Part shown: one piece after another, positions 20,965 through 29,425 of the stretch | Layout: every line of letters begins with the position of its first letter | Numbering within the stretch: position 1 is the first letter of the stretch | Assembly: GCF_003387575.1 (NCBI RefSeq) | Contig: NZ_QUAB01000033.1 | Location: 103,253 to 167,252, forward strand | Direction: 5' to 3' | From: Microbacterium bovistercoris | GTDB lineage: Bacteria > Actinomycetota > Actinomycetes > Actinomycetales > Microbacteriaceae | DNA: 64,000 nucleotides | Made by a program: the position numbers and the translations under genes | Notes under the pieces: model-generated | The model's input: only the letters and a program-made list of their open reading frames with translations | Databases searched by the model: none | Told to the model about the DNA's origin: nothing

Positions 20965-22560
20965 TCAGCGGGGGTCGGGCACCGGCCAGCCGGCATCCTG
21001 CAGCGCCTGGCGGGCGAGAGCGCGTGCGGAGAACGGGGTGCGGACCCCGTTGATCTCGCGGTAGTCCTGATGACCGGGGCCGGCCCACAGGATCGCGTCG
21101 CCCTCGCCGGTCATGCTCACCGCGGCGCGGATCGCCTCCTCGGGAGCGGCGACCTCGATGATCTCGGCATCCGTCCCCGCAGAGCGGGCACCGTCCAGTA
21201 GCGCGGCGCGGATCGGTGCGGCCTCCTCGTAGCGGGGGTGGTGATCGGTGACGATGACGACGTCGGCGCCTTCGGCGGCGACGCGCCCCATGATCGGCCG
21301 CTTGAGCGTGTCCCGGTTGCCGGAGGCGCCGAACATCATCAGCACCCGGCCGGGGGTGACCTTGCGCACGGCGGCGAGGGTCTTCTCGAAAGAGTCCGGC
21401 GTGTGCGAGAAGTCGACGTAGACGACGGGCCCCTGCTCGCCGGAGACGATCTCGGTGCGGCCGGGGAGCACCGCCCGGACTCCGCCGTCGCGCTCGAGCA
21501 CCGCCGCGATCCTGTCGAAGTCGTAACCGGCCTCGACGAGCATGGCGATGGCGAGCCCGGTGTTGGCCGCCATGTGCGCTCCGATCACGGGGATCGTCGT
21601 GCTGATCTCGTCGCCGCCGGGCGCGCGGACGGTGAACGTCGTGGCGCGCTGCGTCTCCTCGTCGATGCGGACGATCCAGTCGGCGTCGGCCGCGGCATCC
21701 GCATCCTGCGCCAGCTGCGGCGCGCCGACGGTGACCACCGGGATCTGTGAACGTGCGACGACCTCCCGGCCGGATGCGGTGTCCACGCAGACCACCCCGC
21801 GCCGGGCGCGGTCAGGGCGGAACAGGGCGAGCTTGGCCTCGAGATAGGTCTCCAGGTCGCCGTAGTCGTCGAGATGGTCGTGGGTGAGGTTGGTGAAACC
21901 CGCGACGTCGAACAGGAGCCCGTCCACGCGGTGCCGCGACAGTGCCTGGGCGCTGACCTCGACGGCGACGGCCGCGACATCGCGCTCGCGCATGAGCGCG
22001 AGAAGCGCGTGCAGCTCGGAGGATTCCGGCGTCGTGAGTCGAGAGACGATGGTCTGCCCCGCGATGTGCCTCTCGGCCGTCGAGCTGAGGCCGGTCACGA
22101 CGCCGATCTGGTCGAGGATCGCTTCGAGCACGTGCGCCGTGCTCGTCTTCCCGTTCGTCCCGGTGACGGCAAGCAGCGTCGGCATGTCGGCGTCGGTGCC
22201 GTACAGCCAGGCGCTGATCGCGCCGAGCACGGCACGGGGGTCGTCGGCGATCAGCAAGGGAAGTCCGCTCGGAGCGGCGATCTCCGCGCCCTCGGCGTCG
22301 GTGAGGATCGCGACGGCGCCCTGCTCGGCGGCCTGGCCCGCGAACTCGGCACCGTGCCGGCGCGCACCGTGGATGCCCACGAACACCTCGCCCGCGCGCA
22401 GATCTGCGGTGGCGAGCGTGATTCCCGTGATCGTCTGGGCGCCGAGATCCCCTCGGACGCCGAGGCCGAAGCGCTCGGCGAGATCGGAGAGCGACCGGTG
22501 CGGCGGGTTCTCCGGACGCAGGACGGGGGGCAGGGGAGCGGAGGCGGGTGCAGTGGCCAT
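20965..22560 (-). CDS. murE: UDP-N-acetylmuramyl-tripeptide synthetase (MurE-type Mur ligase) outside a dcw cluster
   Basis: Mur ligases add amino acids to the peptidoglycan precursor with ATP; MurE adds residue 3. The 531-residue protein has the ATP loop TGTNGKTSTAHVLEAI, the NLTHDHLDDYG segment with the carbamylated-lysine region nearby (YLEAKLALF), and the C-terminal FGASGNRDTLKRPIMG domain. The residue-3 recognition motif, DNPR in DAP-adding enzymes, reads HHPR (TDHHPRYEEA) here, so the added amino acid cannot be assumed. Microbacterium walls are B-type and use other diamino acids or homoserine. It starts at ATG 22560 rather than the upstream codon at 22593. It lies between dxr and rseP and is not with other mur genes. 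Confidence 0.85.
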   Translation of the reverse strand: MATAPASAPLPPVLRPENPPHRSLSDLAERFGLGVRGDLGAQTITGITLATADLRAGEVFVGIHGARRHGAEFAGQAAEQGAVAILTDAEGAEIAAPSGLPLLIADDPRAVLGAISAWLYGTDADMPTLLAVTGTNGKTSTAHVLEAILDQIGVVTGLSSTAERHIAGQTIVSRLTTPESSELHALLALMRERDVAAVAVEVSAQALSRHRVDGLLFDVAGFTNLTHDHLDDYGDLETYLEAKLALFRPDRARRGVVCVDTASGREVVARSQIPVVTVGAPQLAQDADAAADADWIVRIDEETQRATTFTVRAPGGDEISTTIPVIGAHMAANTGLAIAMLVEAGYDFDRIAAVLERDGGVRAVLPGRTEIVSGEQGPVVYVDFSHTPDSFEKTLAAVRKVTPGRVLMMFGASGNRDTLKRPIMGRVAAEGADVVIVTDHHPRYEEAAPIRAALLDGARSAGTDAEIIEVAAPEEAIRAAVSMTGEGDAILWAGPGHQDYREINGVRTPFSARALARQALQDAGWPVPDPR

Positions 22561-22616
22561 GGCGGTTCCAGTCTCCCACCCCTTCCGGGTCACAGCGGAT
22601 TCCTCGCCGCGGCCAG

Positions 22617-22622
22617 TACGGT
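22617..22622 (+). promoter_or_regulatory. -10 box (TACGGT) for rseP, leaderless
   Basis: TACGGT, then 6 nt, then GTG 22629. This fixes the start about 80 bases downstream of the longest open frame. Confidence 0.5.
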
Positions 22623-22628
22623 GATCTG

Positions 22629-23942
22629 GTGGAAATCCTGCTGTACCTGGGCGGCATCCTGTTCATGCTGATCGGTCTCGCGCTGTCCATCGGATTGCAC
22701 GAGATCGGGCATCTCGTGCCCGCGAAGCTCTTCGGCGTGCGCGTCGGCCAGTACATGATCGGCTTCGGGCCGCGGCTGTGGTCGAAGCAGATCGGTGAGA
22801 CCGAGTACGGCGTCAAGGCGCTCCCTCTGGGCGGCTTCATCTCGATGTCGGGCATGTACCCGCCGTCCAAGGACACCGGCAGGGCCACCGGCCTGTTCTC
22901 GAAGCTGGTGCAGGATGCCCGTTCCGCCAACGACGAGACGATCGCGGAGGGAGCCGAGGACCGCGTGTTCTACAAGCTTCCGGTGTGGAAGCGGATCATC
23001 GTGATGTTCGGCGGGCCGTTCATGAACCTCGTCCTCGGCGTGCTGATCTTCACCGTGGTCGCCTCGGGCATCGGCATCCAGCAGGCCACGACGACCGTCG
23101 CCTCGGTGAGCGAGTGCGTGCTCCCGGCCGGGACGAGCCAGACGACCTGTGAGCCCGGTGACCCGACGGCACCCGCGGCCGAGGCGGGTATCCAGCCCGG
23201 CGACGTGCTGCTGAGCGTCGACGGCGAGGAGGTGGACACCTTCGCGGAGGCGTCCGCCATCATCCAGGCATCCCCGGGGGAGTCGCTCCCGGTGGTCGTG
23301 GAGCGCGACGGCGAGCAGGTCGAGACGACGCTCACGCCGGTTCCGGCGCAGCGCCAGGAAGTGGATGCGAACGGGCAGCCCGTCGTGGACGAGAACGGCG
23401 ATCCGGTGATGAACGAGGTCGGCTACGCGGGCATCACCTCGCAGCTCGCCTATGTGCAGCAGCCGATCGGCACCGGCGTGCAGATGACGGCGCAGCAGGT
23501 GGGAGGCGTCGCGTCGATGATCGTCACCCTGCCGCAGAAGATGTGGGACGTCGCGCAGACGGTCTTCACCGGCGCGGAGCGCGACCCGAACGGCCCGCTC
23601 AGCGTCGTCGGCGTCGGCCGGCTCGCAGGCGAGGTCGCGGTCACCGACAGCCCGGTGGTGAACAGGCTCAGCACTCTGCTCTACCTGCTCGGCGCGCTGA
23701 ACATCGCGCTGTTCGTGTTCAACCTCATCCCGCTGCTGCCGCTGGATGGCGGCCACATCGTCGTCGCGCTCTGGGAGGGGCTCAAGCGCACCTGGGCCAA
23801 GCTCACCGGTCGCCGTCAGCCGAAGCCGGTCGACGCGACACGTCTGGTCCCGCTCACCGTCGTGGTGGCGGTGCTGATGATCGGGATGGGCGCTCTGCTC
23901 ATCGTCGCCGACCTGCTCAAGCCGGTGAACCTGCTGGGCTGA
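22629..23942 (+). CDS. rseP: Site-2 intramembrane metalloprotease (RseP/Rip1, M50 family)
   Basis: Cleaves anti-sigma factors and other membrane proteins within the bilayer during stress or envelope signalling. The 437-residue protein has the zinc motif HEIGH at residues 24-28 in the first membrane helix, a PDZ domain around residues 170-250 and the second metal motif PLLPLDGGHIVVA near residue 375. Four membrane segments are apparent. I use GTG 22629, placed 6 nt after a -10 box, which puts the HExxH helix at the very N-terminus as in the family. Position between dxr and ispG matches the mycobacterial dxr-rip1-gcpE order. Confidence 0.95.
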   Translation: MEILLYLGGILFMLIGLALSIGLHEIGHLVPAKLFGVRVGQYMIGFGPRLWSKQIGETEYGVKALPLGGFISMSGMYPPSKDTGRATGLFSKLVQDARSANDETIAEGAEDRVFYKLPVWKRIIVMFGGPFMNLVLGVLIFTVVASGIGIQQATTTVASVSECVLPAGTSQTTCEPGDPTAPAAEAGIQPGDVLLSVDGEEVDTFAEASAIIQASPGESLPVVVERDGEQVETTLTPVPAQRQEVDANGQPVVDENGDPVMNEVGYAGITSQLAYVQQPIGTGVQMTAQQVGGVASMIVTLPQKMWDVAQTVFTGAERDPNGPLSVVGVGRLAGEVAVTDSPVVNRLSTLLYLLGALNIALFVFNLIPLLPLDGGHIVVALWEGLKRTWAKLTGRRQPKPVDATRLVPLTVVVAVLMIGMGALLIVADLLKPVNLLG

Positions 23943-23955
23943 AGCCGCGGCGAGC

Positions 23956-25827
23956 TCAGGCGAGCGCGTGCTCCGCCAGCCGCTCCAGGGTGCGGATGCC
24001 GTCGCGCGACAGGATCGACTCCAGGTGGCCCTGGATCGATGCGAAGCGCTCGCCGCGGAGGGCGTACACGTCGCCGGTCACCGCATCGGCCGACACCTCG
24101 GCATCCGTCACCGATGCGGCGCCGGGGGAGACCCGCGCGGTGAACGTGTTGTAGAAGCCGACCGAGGCGTCCTCGCCGAACACCGGCACGATCTTCTGCA
24201 CGCCCTGGTGCGGGGCGTCCAGCGGCACCAGCGCGATGCCCAGCGAGTCCGCGAGGATCTGATGGCTCAGGCAGACGGCGAGCAGCGGGGCGTCCGCCGC
24301 ACGGCGGCGGGCGACGACCTCCCGCATCCGCGCGATGCGCGGTGATGCGGCATCGCGCGGATCGCCGGGGCCGGGGCCGGCCACAACCAGGTCGGCGGCG
24401 TCGATCTCGTCGTCGGTCACGGTGCCCCACGGCACGACGCGCGCATCGAGCCCCAGGTGGCGCAGCTGGTGGGCGAGCATCGTGGTGAACCGGTCCTCGG
24501 CATCCACGACGAGCGCGGTGCGGCCGGCCAGCGGTCCGGCGGCCGCGGCATCCTGCGGCTGCAGCCAGAACTCCGCGAGCCGGGCATTGCGCGAGGCGAG
24601 CAGCTCGGCCACCTCGGGGTCGTCGGCGAGCGTCGGCGCCGCGTCGGGGGCGTCGGCGTCGTCCCGCGCCTCGGCGGCGTGGTCGCGCTCGATGGCACCG
24701 ATCGCGCCCAGCACACCGGCAGCCTTGCCATGCGTCTCTCCGACCTCGCCGTACGGGTCCGAGTGCCGCACCAGGGTGGCGCCGACCGGCACGGCGAGAG
24801 ATCCGCGGTCGACGTAGACCGTGCGGATGAGGATCGGCGCATCCAGGTCGTGGCCGCCGCTCGCGTTCGGGCTGAACAGCGCGGCAACGCCGGAGTAGTA
24901 GCCGCGCGGGGCGCGCTCGTGGCGCCGGATCACCGTGCAGGCGTTCTGCATCGGCGATCCGGTGACGGTCGGCGCGAACATCGTCTCGCGCAGCACATCG
25001 CGCGGGTCGAGGGCGCTGCGCCCGCGCAGCATGTACTCGGTGTGCGTCAGCCTCGACATCTGCTTCAGGTGGGGCCCGGTGATGCGTCCGCCGTCCGAGC
25101 AGACCTGGCTCATCATCTTGAGCTCCTCGTCGACGACCATGAAGAGCTCCTCGGTCTCCTTGGTCGAGGAGAGGAACTCGGTCAGCGCCGCCTTGGTCGC
25201 GCCCCCCGCCGGATGCCGGAAGGTGCCCGAGATCGGGTTCATGGTGACGAATCCGTCGCGGGCGACGACGTGCGCCTCGGGGCTGGCGCCGACCGCTATC
25301 CGTCCGGGCGTGATCACGGCGAAGGTCCAGTACGCACCTCGCTCGTGCTCGAGCAGCGCGCGGAACCAGGTCAGCGCGGCCGTGCGGTCGTCGGTGTCGA
25401 ACGAGGCCCGGTAGTCACGGCGGATCACGAAGTTCGCGCCCTCGCCGCGGCCGATCTCCTCGTCGATGACCTGATCGACGATCGCCGCATAGTCCTCGTC
25501 GGAGATGTCGAAACCGCCGTCGCGCAGCGTGATCGGGTCGTCCGGCAGAGCGGCGACCAGCTCCGCGGCATCCAGTTGTTCGTGCGAATCCACGAGGATG
25601 CAGCGCAGCGGCGTGCCGTCGTCCTGCGCCTCGAAGCCGCGCTCGCGCACCTGCCGGTACGGGACCAGGGCGAAGACCTCGCGGTCGGCCGCCAGCGGGA
25701 TGTCGGCGAGGACGTCGACGTCGGCGACGGCGCCGGTGAGCAGCTCGACACCGCCGTCGCGCGCGATCAGCACGAAGGATGCGTCGGGGTCGGCGGTGAG
25801 TGCGTGCAGGCGGTCGGCGATGGCCAT
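23956..25827 (-). CDS. Fused anthranilate synthase of the PhzE type (chorismate-binding domain plus glutamine amidotransferase)
   Basis: Converts chorismate and glutamine to anthranilate, or to aminodeoxyisochorismate if it acts as in phenazine producers. The 623-residue protein has an MST-type chorismate-binding domain (about 1-415). It includes ALVPYRQVRERGFEAQDDGTPL, EIGRGEGANFVIRR, MNPISGTFRHPAGG and the METMFAPTVTGSPMQNA-like region, which I recognise as PhzE-like rather than classic TrpE. A class I glutamine amidotransferase (about 430-620) has the nucleophile in AVCLSHQ and a GHLES His/Glu pair. ATG 25827 is the first plausible start, with CAGGAGAC upstream. A Trp leader and attenuator precede it, so tryptophan supply is the likely role. 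No phenazine gene is near. Confidence 0.88.
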   Translation of the reverse strand: MAIADRLHALTADPDASFVLIARDGGVELLTGAVADVDVLADIPLAADREVFALVPYRQVRERGFEAQDDGTPLRCILVDSHEQLDAAELVAALPDDPITLRDGGFDISDEDYAAIVDQVIDEEIGRGEGANFVIRRDYRASFDTDDRTAALTWFRALLEHERGAYWTFAVITPGRIAVGASPEAHVVARDGFVTMNPISGTFRHPAGGATKAALTEFLSSTKETEELFMVVDEELKMMSQVCSDGGRITGPHLKQMSRLTHTEYMLRGRSALDPRDVLRETMFAPTVTGSPMQNACTVIRRHERAPRGYYSGVAALFSPNASGGHDLDAPILIRTVYVDRGSLAVPVGATLVRHSDPYGEVGETHGKAAGVLGAIGAIERDHAAEARDDADAPDAAPTLADDPEVAELLASRNARLAEFWLQPQDAAAAGPLAGRTALVVDAEDRFTTMLAHQLRHLGLDARVVPWGTVTDDEIDAADLVVAGPGPGDPRDAASPRIARMREVVARRRAADAPLLAVCLSHQILADSLGIALVPLDAPHQGVQKIVPVFGEDASVGFYNTFTARVSPGAASVTDAEVSADAVTGDVYALRGERFASIQGHLESILSRDGIRTLERLAEHALA

Positions 25828-25867
25828 CGGGTCTCCTGTATCGGGGAATCCGGCGCGGGATGCAAAA

Positions 25868-25889
25868 AGACCGCCCCGGAAGGCGGTCT
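25868..25889 (-). terminator. Attenuator terminator of the trp leader
   Basis: On the minus strand AGACCGCC - 6 nt loop - GGCGGTCT is followed by a run of Us. It forms segments 3:4 of an attenuator. Segment 1 (25922-25927, CCGCCT) overlaps the end of the leader ORF; segment 2 (25913-25918, AGGCGG) can pair with segment 1 or with segment 3 (25881-25886, CCGCCT). These are the mutually exclusive hairpins expected for ribosome-mediated attenuation. Confidence 0.85.
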
Positions 25890-25916
25890 GATTCTCGTGG
25901 GTACGCGAAACTCCGC

Positions 25917-25952
25917 CTAGAAGGCGGGCCACCAGGTGCGGTTCGCGGACAT
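25917..25952 (-). CDS. trpL: Tryptophan leader peptide (MSANRTWWPAF)
   Basis: An 11-codon ORF with tandem tryptophan codons at positions 7 and 8 lies 89 bases upstream of the fused anthranilate synthase, on the same strand. When charged tRNA-Trp is scarce the ribosome should stall at these codons, cover segment 1, and let segment 2 pair with segment 3, preventing the terminator. The ORF has no Shine-Dalgarno sequence; its ATG is 6 nt after TACTTT, so the transcript is probably leaderless. It is too short for ordinary gene calling. It follows pcp by 50 bases. Confidence 0.88.
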   Translation of the reverse strand: MSANRTWWPAF

Positions 25953-25958
25953 AGGGCG

Positions 25959-25964
25959 AAAGTA
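25959..25964 (-). promoter_or_regulatory. -10 box (TACTTT, with extended TG) of the trp leader transcript
   Basis: Minus strand TGG-TACTTT, then 6 nt, then the ATG of trpL. The TG one base upstream is an extended -10 feature, which may compensate for the lack of a clear -35. Confidence 0.6.
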
Positions 25965-26002
25965 CCACACCGTGGCGGTCGGGATGCCGCGTGTGACGTC
26001 GA

Positions 26003-26623
26003 TCAGGACTCGGTGCCGGCGCTGCGGGCATCCTCCGCACCGCGTGCGTGCTCCACGGCGACGGCCACGGCGCGCGCGAGCGCGTCGTCGGGGAGGTGCG
26101 GAGCCCCCTCGGGCGCGGTCGACGCGGACCAGGGCAGATGGATGAATCCCGCCCGCGCGCCCGGTGCCGCGGCGAGTGCCGTGTAGAACACGTGATTGCA
26201 TACGTAGCTGCCGGCCGAGAGCGAGACGTGCGCCGGGATGCCGGCGTCATCGATCGCCCGAGCGATGCGCTTCACCGGCAGAGTGGCGAACCGGGCGGCC
26301 GGTCCGCCGGGATCACTCGGCACATCGACGGGCGCGGCGCCGGAGTTGTCGGGGATGCGGGCGTCGATGAGGTTCACGGCGACCCGCTCGACGGCGACCC
26401 TCGTGCTGCCGCCTGCGAGGCCGAAGGCGATGACGACTTCGGGGCGGTGCTCGGCGATCAGCGTGCGCAGCCGGTCCGCGGCATCCGTGAAGACGACCGG
26501 GAGCACGGCCGTGACGAGGTCGGCAGACGGATGCGCGGCGGCATACGCAATGACCGCGTCCTGCGACGGGTTGCCGTCGCTGCCGGCGAAGGGGCCGAAT
26601 CCGGTGAGCAGGACGGAGGTCAT
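26003..26623 (-). CDS. pcp: Pyroglutamyl-peptidase I
   Basis: A cytosolic cysteine peptidase (family C15) that removes N-terminal pyroglutamate from peptides. The 206-residue protein opens with LLTGFGPFAGSDGNPS, the family signature, and carries the nucleophile in SAGSYVCNHVFYTAL and the late GFIHLPW strand close to the catalytic His. Length is typical (about 200-215). ATG 26623 is 6 nt after TAGGCT, so it is leaderless. It sits upstream of trpL on the same strand, but trpL has its own promoter, so the two are probably separate units. Confidence 0.94.
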   Translation of the reverse strand: MTSVLLTGFGPFAGSDGNPSQDAVIAYAAAHPSADLVTAVLPVVFTDAADRLRTLIAEHRPEVVIAFGLAGGSTRVAVERVAVNLIDARIPDNSGAAPVDVPSDPGGPAARFATLPVKRIARAIDDAGIPAHVSLSAGSYVCNHVFYTALAAAPGARAGFIHLPWSASTAPEGAPHLPDDALARAVAVAVEHARGAEDARSAGTES

Positions 26624-26629
26624 CCGCTC

Positions 26630-26635
26630 AGCCTA
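26630..26635 (-). promoter_or_regulatory. -10 box (TAGGCT) for pcp, leaderless
   Basis: Minus strand TAGGCT, 6 nt, ATG 26623. It shares the 59-base divergent region with the ispG promoter, whose TAGGCT lies 36 bases away on the plus strand. Confidence 0.6.
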
Positions 26636-26670
26636 GGCGCGCTTGCAGGTCCGGTGCAGCGGCGGCGTCG

Positions 26671-26676
26671 TAGGCT
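26671..26676 (+). promoter_or_regulatory. -10 box (TAGGCT) for ispG, leaderless
   Basis: TAGGCT, then 6 nt (GGAGGG), then GTG 26683. The purine-rich spacer could also act as a ribosome site, but it lies directly against the start codon. Confidence 0.5.
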
Positions 26677-26682
26677 GGAGGG

Positions 26683-27834
26683 GTGCCAGCAGTGAACCTG
26701 GGGATGCCGCGCGTCCCGGAAGTCCTCGCGCCTCGTCGCAAGACCCGTCAGATCCGGGTCGGCAAGGTGCTCGTCGGCGGCGACGCCCCCGTCAGCGTGC
26801 AGTCGATGACCACGACGAAGACCACCGACATCAACGGGACTCTGCAGCAGATCGCCGAGCTCACGGCCTCGGGCTGCGAGATCGTGCGCGTCGCCGTGCC
26901 GTCGCAGGACGACGCCGACGTGCTGCACATCATCGCGAAGAAGAGCCAGATCCCGGTCATCGCCGACATCCACTTCCAGCCGAAGTACGTGTTCCAGGCG
27001 ATCGACGCCGGCTGCGGCGCGGTGCGCGTGAACCCCGGCAACATCCGCAAGTTCGACGACCAGGTCGGCGCCATCGCCAAGGCGGCGAAGGACGCCGGCG
27101 TCTCGCTGCGCATCGGCGTGAACGCGGGCTCCCTCGACCGTCGTCTGCTGGAGAAGTACGGCAAGGCGACCCCGGAGGCGCTCGTGGAGAGCGCCGTCTG
27201 GGAGGCTTCGCTGTTCGAGGAGCACGACTTCCACGACTTCAAGATCTCGGTCAAGCACAACGACCCCGTGGTGATGGTCAAGGCGTACCGCATGCTCGCC
27301 GAGCGCGGCGACTGGCCGCTGCACCTCGGCGTCACCGAGGCCGGTCCGGCGTTCCAGGGCACGATCAAGAGCGCCACGGCGTTCGGCATCCTGCTCGGCG
27401 AGGGCATCGGCGACACCATCCGCGTGTCGCTCTCCGCGCCGCCGGCCGAGGAGGTCAAGGTCGGCCACCAGATCCTGCAGTCGCTGAACCTTCGCGAGCG
27501 CAAGCTCGAGATCGTGTCCTGCCCGTCCTGCGGTCGTGCCCAGGTCGACGTGTACACGCTGGCCGACGACGTCACCGCGGGTCTGAAGGACATGACCGTG
27601 CCGCTGCGCGTCGCCGTCATGGGCTGCGTCGTGAACGGCCCGGGCGAGGCCCGTGAGGCCGACCTGGGCGTGGCCTCCGGCAACGGCAAGGGCCAGATCT
27701 TCGTCAAGGGCGAGGTCATCAAGACCGTCCCCGAGGAGGACATCGTCGCCACCCTCATCGAGGAGGCGAACCGGATCGCCGCCGAGATGGGGCCCGACGC
27801 GCCGCTCGGCACCGCGCAGGTCGTCACCTCGTGA
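26683..27834 (+). CDS. ispG: 4-hydroxy-3-methylbut-2-enyl-diphosphate synthase (flavodoxin/ferredoxin)
   Basis: The penultimate step of the non-mevalonate pathway: MEcPP to HMBPP, using a [4Fe-4S] cluster. The 383 residues fold as a TIM barrel (starting with [12 protein letters not shown]) and a C-terminal reductase-like domain. Cluster ligands are visible in SCPSCGR (CxxC) and [11 protein letters not shown], the family signature. The start is GTG 26683. Its stop overlaps the GTG of the AlaX-like gene by four bases. Together with dxr at 19811 it supplies isoprenoid precursors for menaquinone and the polyprenyl carrier used by WecA. Confidence 0.97.
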   Translation: MPAVNLGMPRVPEVLAPRRKTRQIRVGKVLVGGDAPVSVQSMTTTKTTDINGTLQQIAELTASGCEIVRVAVPSQDDADVLHIIAKKSQIPVIADIHFQPKYVFQAIDAGCGAVRVNPGNIRKFDDQVGAIAKAAKDAGVSLRIGVNAGSLDRRLLEKYGKATPEALVESAVWEASLFEEHDFHDFKISVKHNDPVVMVKAYRMLAERGDWPLHLGVTEAGPAFQGTIKSATAFGILLGEGIGDTIRVSLSAPPAEEVKVGHQILQSLNLRERKLEIVSCPSCGRAQVDVYTLADDVTAGLKDMTVPLRVAVMGCVVNGPGEAREADLGVASGNGKGQIFVKGEVIKTVPEEDIVATLIEEANRIAAEMGPDAPLGTAQVVTS

Positions 27835-28679
27835 GCGCCACGACCGTCACGTTCCCCACCGGCGCCCTGCGGGCGGACGCCCGAGTTCTGGCGGTGCAGG
27901 CTGACGTCGTGGTCACCGATGTCACGCCGTTCCATCCCGTCGACCACACCTGGCCCGATCAGCCGGGTGACTCCGGGGTGATCACCGTGGGTGAGGAGCG
28001 GCTGATCGTCGCCGAGGCCGTGATGGCCGCAGTCGGTGAGGACGGCGCGTTCGCCGTGGGGACCGACATCCCGGTCAGGCGCGGCGCGGAGGGCTGGACG
28101 TGGCTGGTCGCCCACCGGGTGGACGGTGACATCCCGGCATCCGTCGTGTCGGGTGCCGCAGCGGCGCTCGAGGTCGACGCGGAGCGCCGCGCCGGACTCA
28201 GCCGCGGGCACACCGCCTGCCACCTGGCATCTCTCGCGCTCGATCTCGCCGTGGCGGACCTGTGGCGCAAGCAGCCGGGCACCGATGCTCTCGGCAACCC
28301 CGACTTCGAGGGGCGGGCGAACCAGACCAGCTTCATCCACTCCGACGGGGCCGTCGACGAGTACCGCCTCGGCAAGAGCCTGCGCAAGGCCGGGTTCGAC
28401 ACCGAGACCTTCGCCGCGACCGTGTCGGAGCGGGAAGCCGCGATCAACACGACGCTGGCCGGATGGGTGTCGTCCGGGGCGCCGAGCCGCGTCGTCGCCG
28501 AGGGCCCGACGATCACCGACATGCGGCGCTGGGAGTGCGAACTGCCGGACGGCACGGCATCGATCCCGTGCGGGGGAACCCACGCATCCTCGCTCGCGGA
28601 GTTCGCCTCGATCGCCGTGTCGCTGGACCTGTCCGATCCCCAACTTCTCATCATGACGACGAGCGTGATTCCCGCCTGA
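27831..28679 (+). CDS. AlaX-like alanyl-tRNA editing protein / metal-dependent hydrolase
   Basis: Free-standing relatives of the AlaRS/ThrRS editing domain remove serine or glycine from mischarged tRNA-Ala. The 282-residue protein shows the zinc site as HTACH (HxxxH, in [10 protein letters not shown]) and CGGTH (CxxxH, in [10 protein letters not shown]), the two halves of the editing centre. An N-terminal beta domain ([15 protein letters not shown]) resembles AlaX-M/L. The start is a GTG overlapping the ispG stop (GTGA), so it is cotranscribed and translationally coupled with ispG, although the functions are unrelated. Substrate tRNA is not determined by sequence alone. Confidence 0.88.
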   Translation: MSATTVTFPTGALRADARVLAVQADVVVTDVTPFHPVDHTWPDQPGDSGVITVGEERLIVAEAVMAAVGEDGAFAVGTDIPVRRGAEGWTWLVAHRVDGDIPASVVSGAAAALEVDAERRAGLSRGHTACHLASLALDLAVADLWRKQPGTDALGNPDFEGRANQTSFIHSDGAVDEYRLGKSLRKAGFDTETFAATVSEREAAINTTLAGWVSSGAPSRVVAEGPTITDMRRWECELPDGTASIPCGGTHASSLAEFASIAVSLDLSDPQLLIMTTSVIPA

Positions 28680-28718
28680 CGCGACTCCGGCCTGATCCCC
28701 GTCGGGGGAGTACCGTCG

Positions 28719-29354
28719 ATGACTGTGACCGCGATCCGGATGCGCACGGCCCTCGGAGCTGCCGCCGTCGTCCTGGCGGCGGTCCTCGCCTGGGCGGAGG
28801 TCGTGCACGAGCGCTCCTCCCGGCGCCGATTGGGCGCCGATGACGGGCATCCGGTGCGTCGCGAGGCGATCGTGGTGCTCGGCTTCCGCAATCGCGGCAC
28901 GCGTGCGAACGCGGTCAACCGCTACCGGGTGCGCGCCGCACTGCGCTCGCTGACGCCGGATGCCCGCGAGGCGGTGCTCGTACTGTGCGGGGGCGCCGTC
29001 GGCGGGGAGATCGCCGAGGCGGAGCTGCTCGCCGCATATGCCCGGCGGCGCGGGTACACCGGGCCGATCCGGCTCGACACGCTGAGCAGGACGACGCGCG
29101 AGAACGTGCGGAACGCGATCGCGCTGATCGAGGACGCCGATGCGATCAGGATCGTGTCGAACTCGCCGCACGCGGAGCTCGCGCGGGCGTATCTCTGGGA
29201 GTTGCGGCCCGATCTGGGCGGGCGCCTGCGGCGGGCGCGGGAGCAGTGCCTGGGCGAGGTCCTGTACATGAAGCCGTACTCGGCCGTCCGCGGGATCCGC
29301 GCTCTCGCCGAGCACGACCGCGGAGGACGGGCAGGGGTTTTCGGCGGGGGTTGA
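28719..29354 (+). CDS. YdcF/SanA-like DUF218 family protein
   Basis: A 211-residue protein with one N-terminal hydrophobic segment (about residues 8-25) and a DUF218 domain. The domain opens with EAIVVLGF, continues with the LVLCGGAVGGEIAEAELLAAYARR segment and the DTLSRTTRENVRNAI motif typical of YdcF/SanA/ElyC proteins. These bind nucleotide-like ligands or act in envelope processes, but their reactions are poorly known. ATG 28719 has GGGGGAG 8 nt upstream. A GTG two codons later (28725) is 8 nt after TACCGT and might be a leaderless start instead. Confidence 0.85.
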   Translation: MTVTAIRMRTALGAAAVVLAAVLAWAEVVHERSSRRRLGADDGHPVRREAIVVLGFRNRGTRANAVNRYRVRAALRSLTPDAREAVLVLCGGAVGGEIAEAELLAAYARRRGYTGPIRLDTLSRTTRENVRNAIALIEDADAIRIVSNSPHAELARAYLWELRPDLGGRLRRAREQCLGEVLYMKPYSAVRGIRALAEHDRGGRAGVFGGG

Positions 29355-29379
29355 CGGCGGCACCGGGCGGATCTAATCT
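29351..29379 (+). promoter_or_regulatory. Promoter of the AHSA1-arsR operon (TTGACG - 17 bp - TAATCT)
   Basis: The best sigma-70-type promoter in the window: -35 TTGACG at 29351-29356, a 17-base spacer and -10 TAATCT at 29374-29379. The start site would fall near 29386, inside the operator palindrome. Confidence 0.75.
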
Positions 29380-29380
29380 C

Positions 29381-29411
29381 TTACCAATCAGTAAAGTTTA
29401 CTTATTGGTAA
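29381..29411 (+). promoter_or_regulatory. ArsR-type operator: 15-bp imperfect palindrome over the start site
   Basis: The arms 29381-29395 (TTACCAATCAGTAAA) and 29397-29411 (TTTACTTATTGGTAA) are inverted repeats matching at 14 of 15 positions around a central G. The AT-rich run stands out from its surroundings. It lies just after the -10 box and before the ribosome site AGGAGG (29415-29420). It is the probable autoregulatory site of the ArsR protein encoded at 29845. Confidence 0.8.
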
Positions 29412-29425
29412 TGCAGGAGGTCGTC

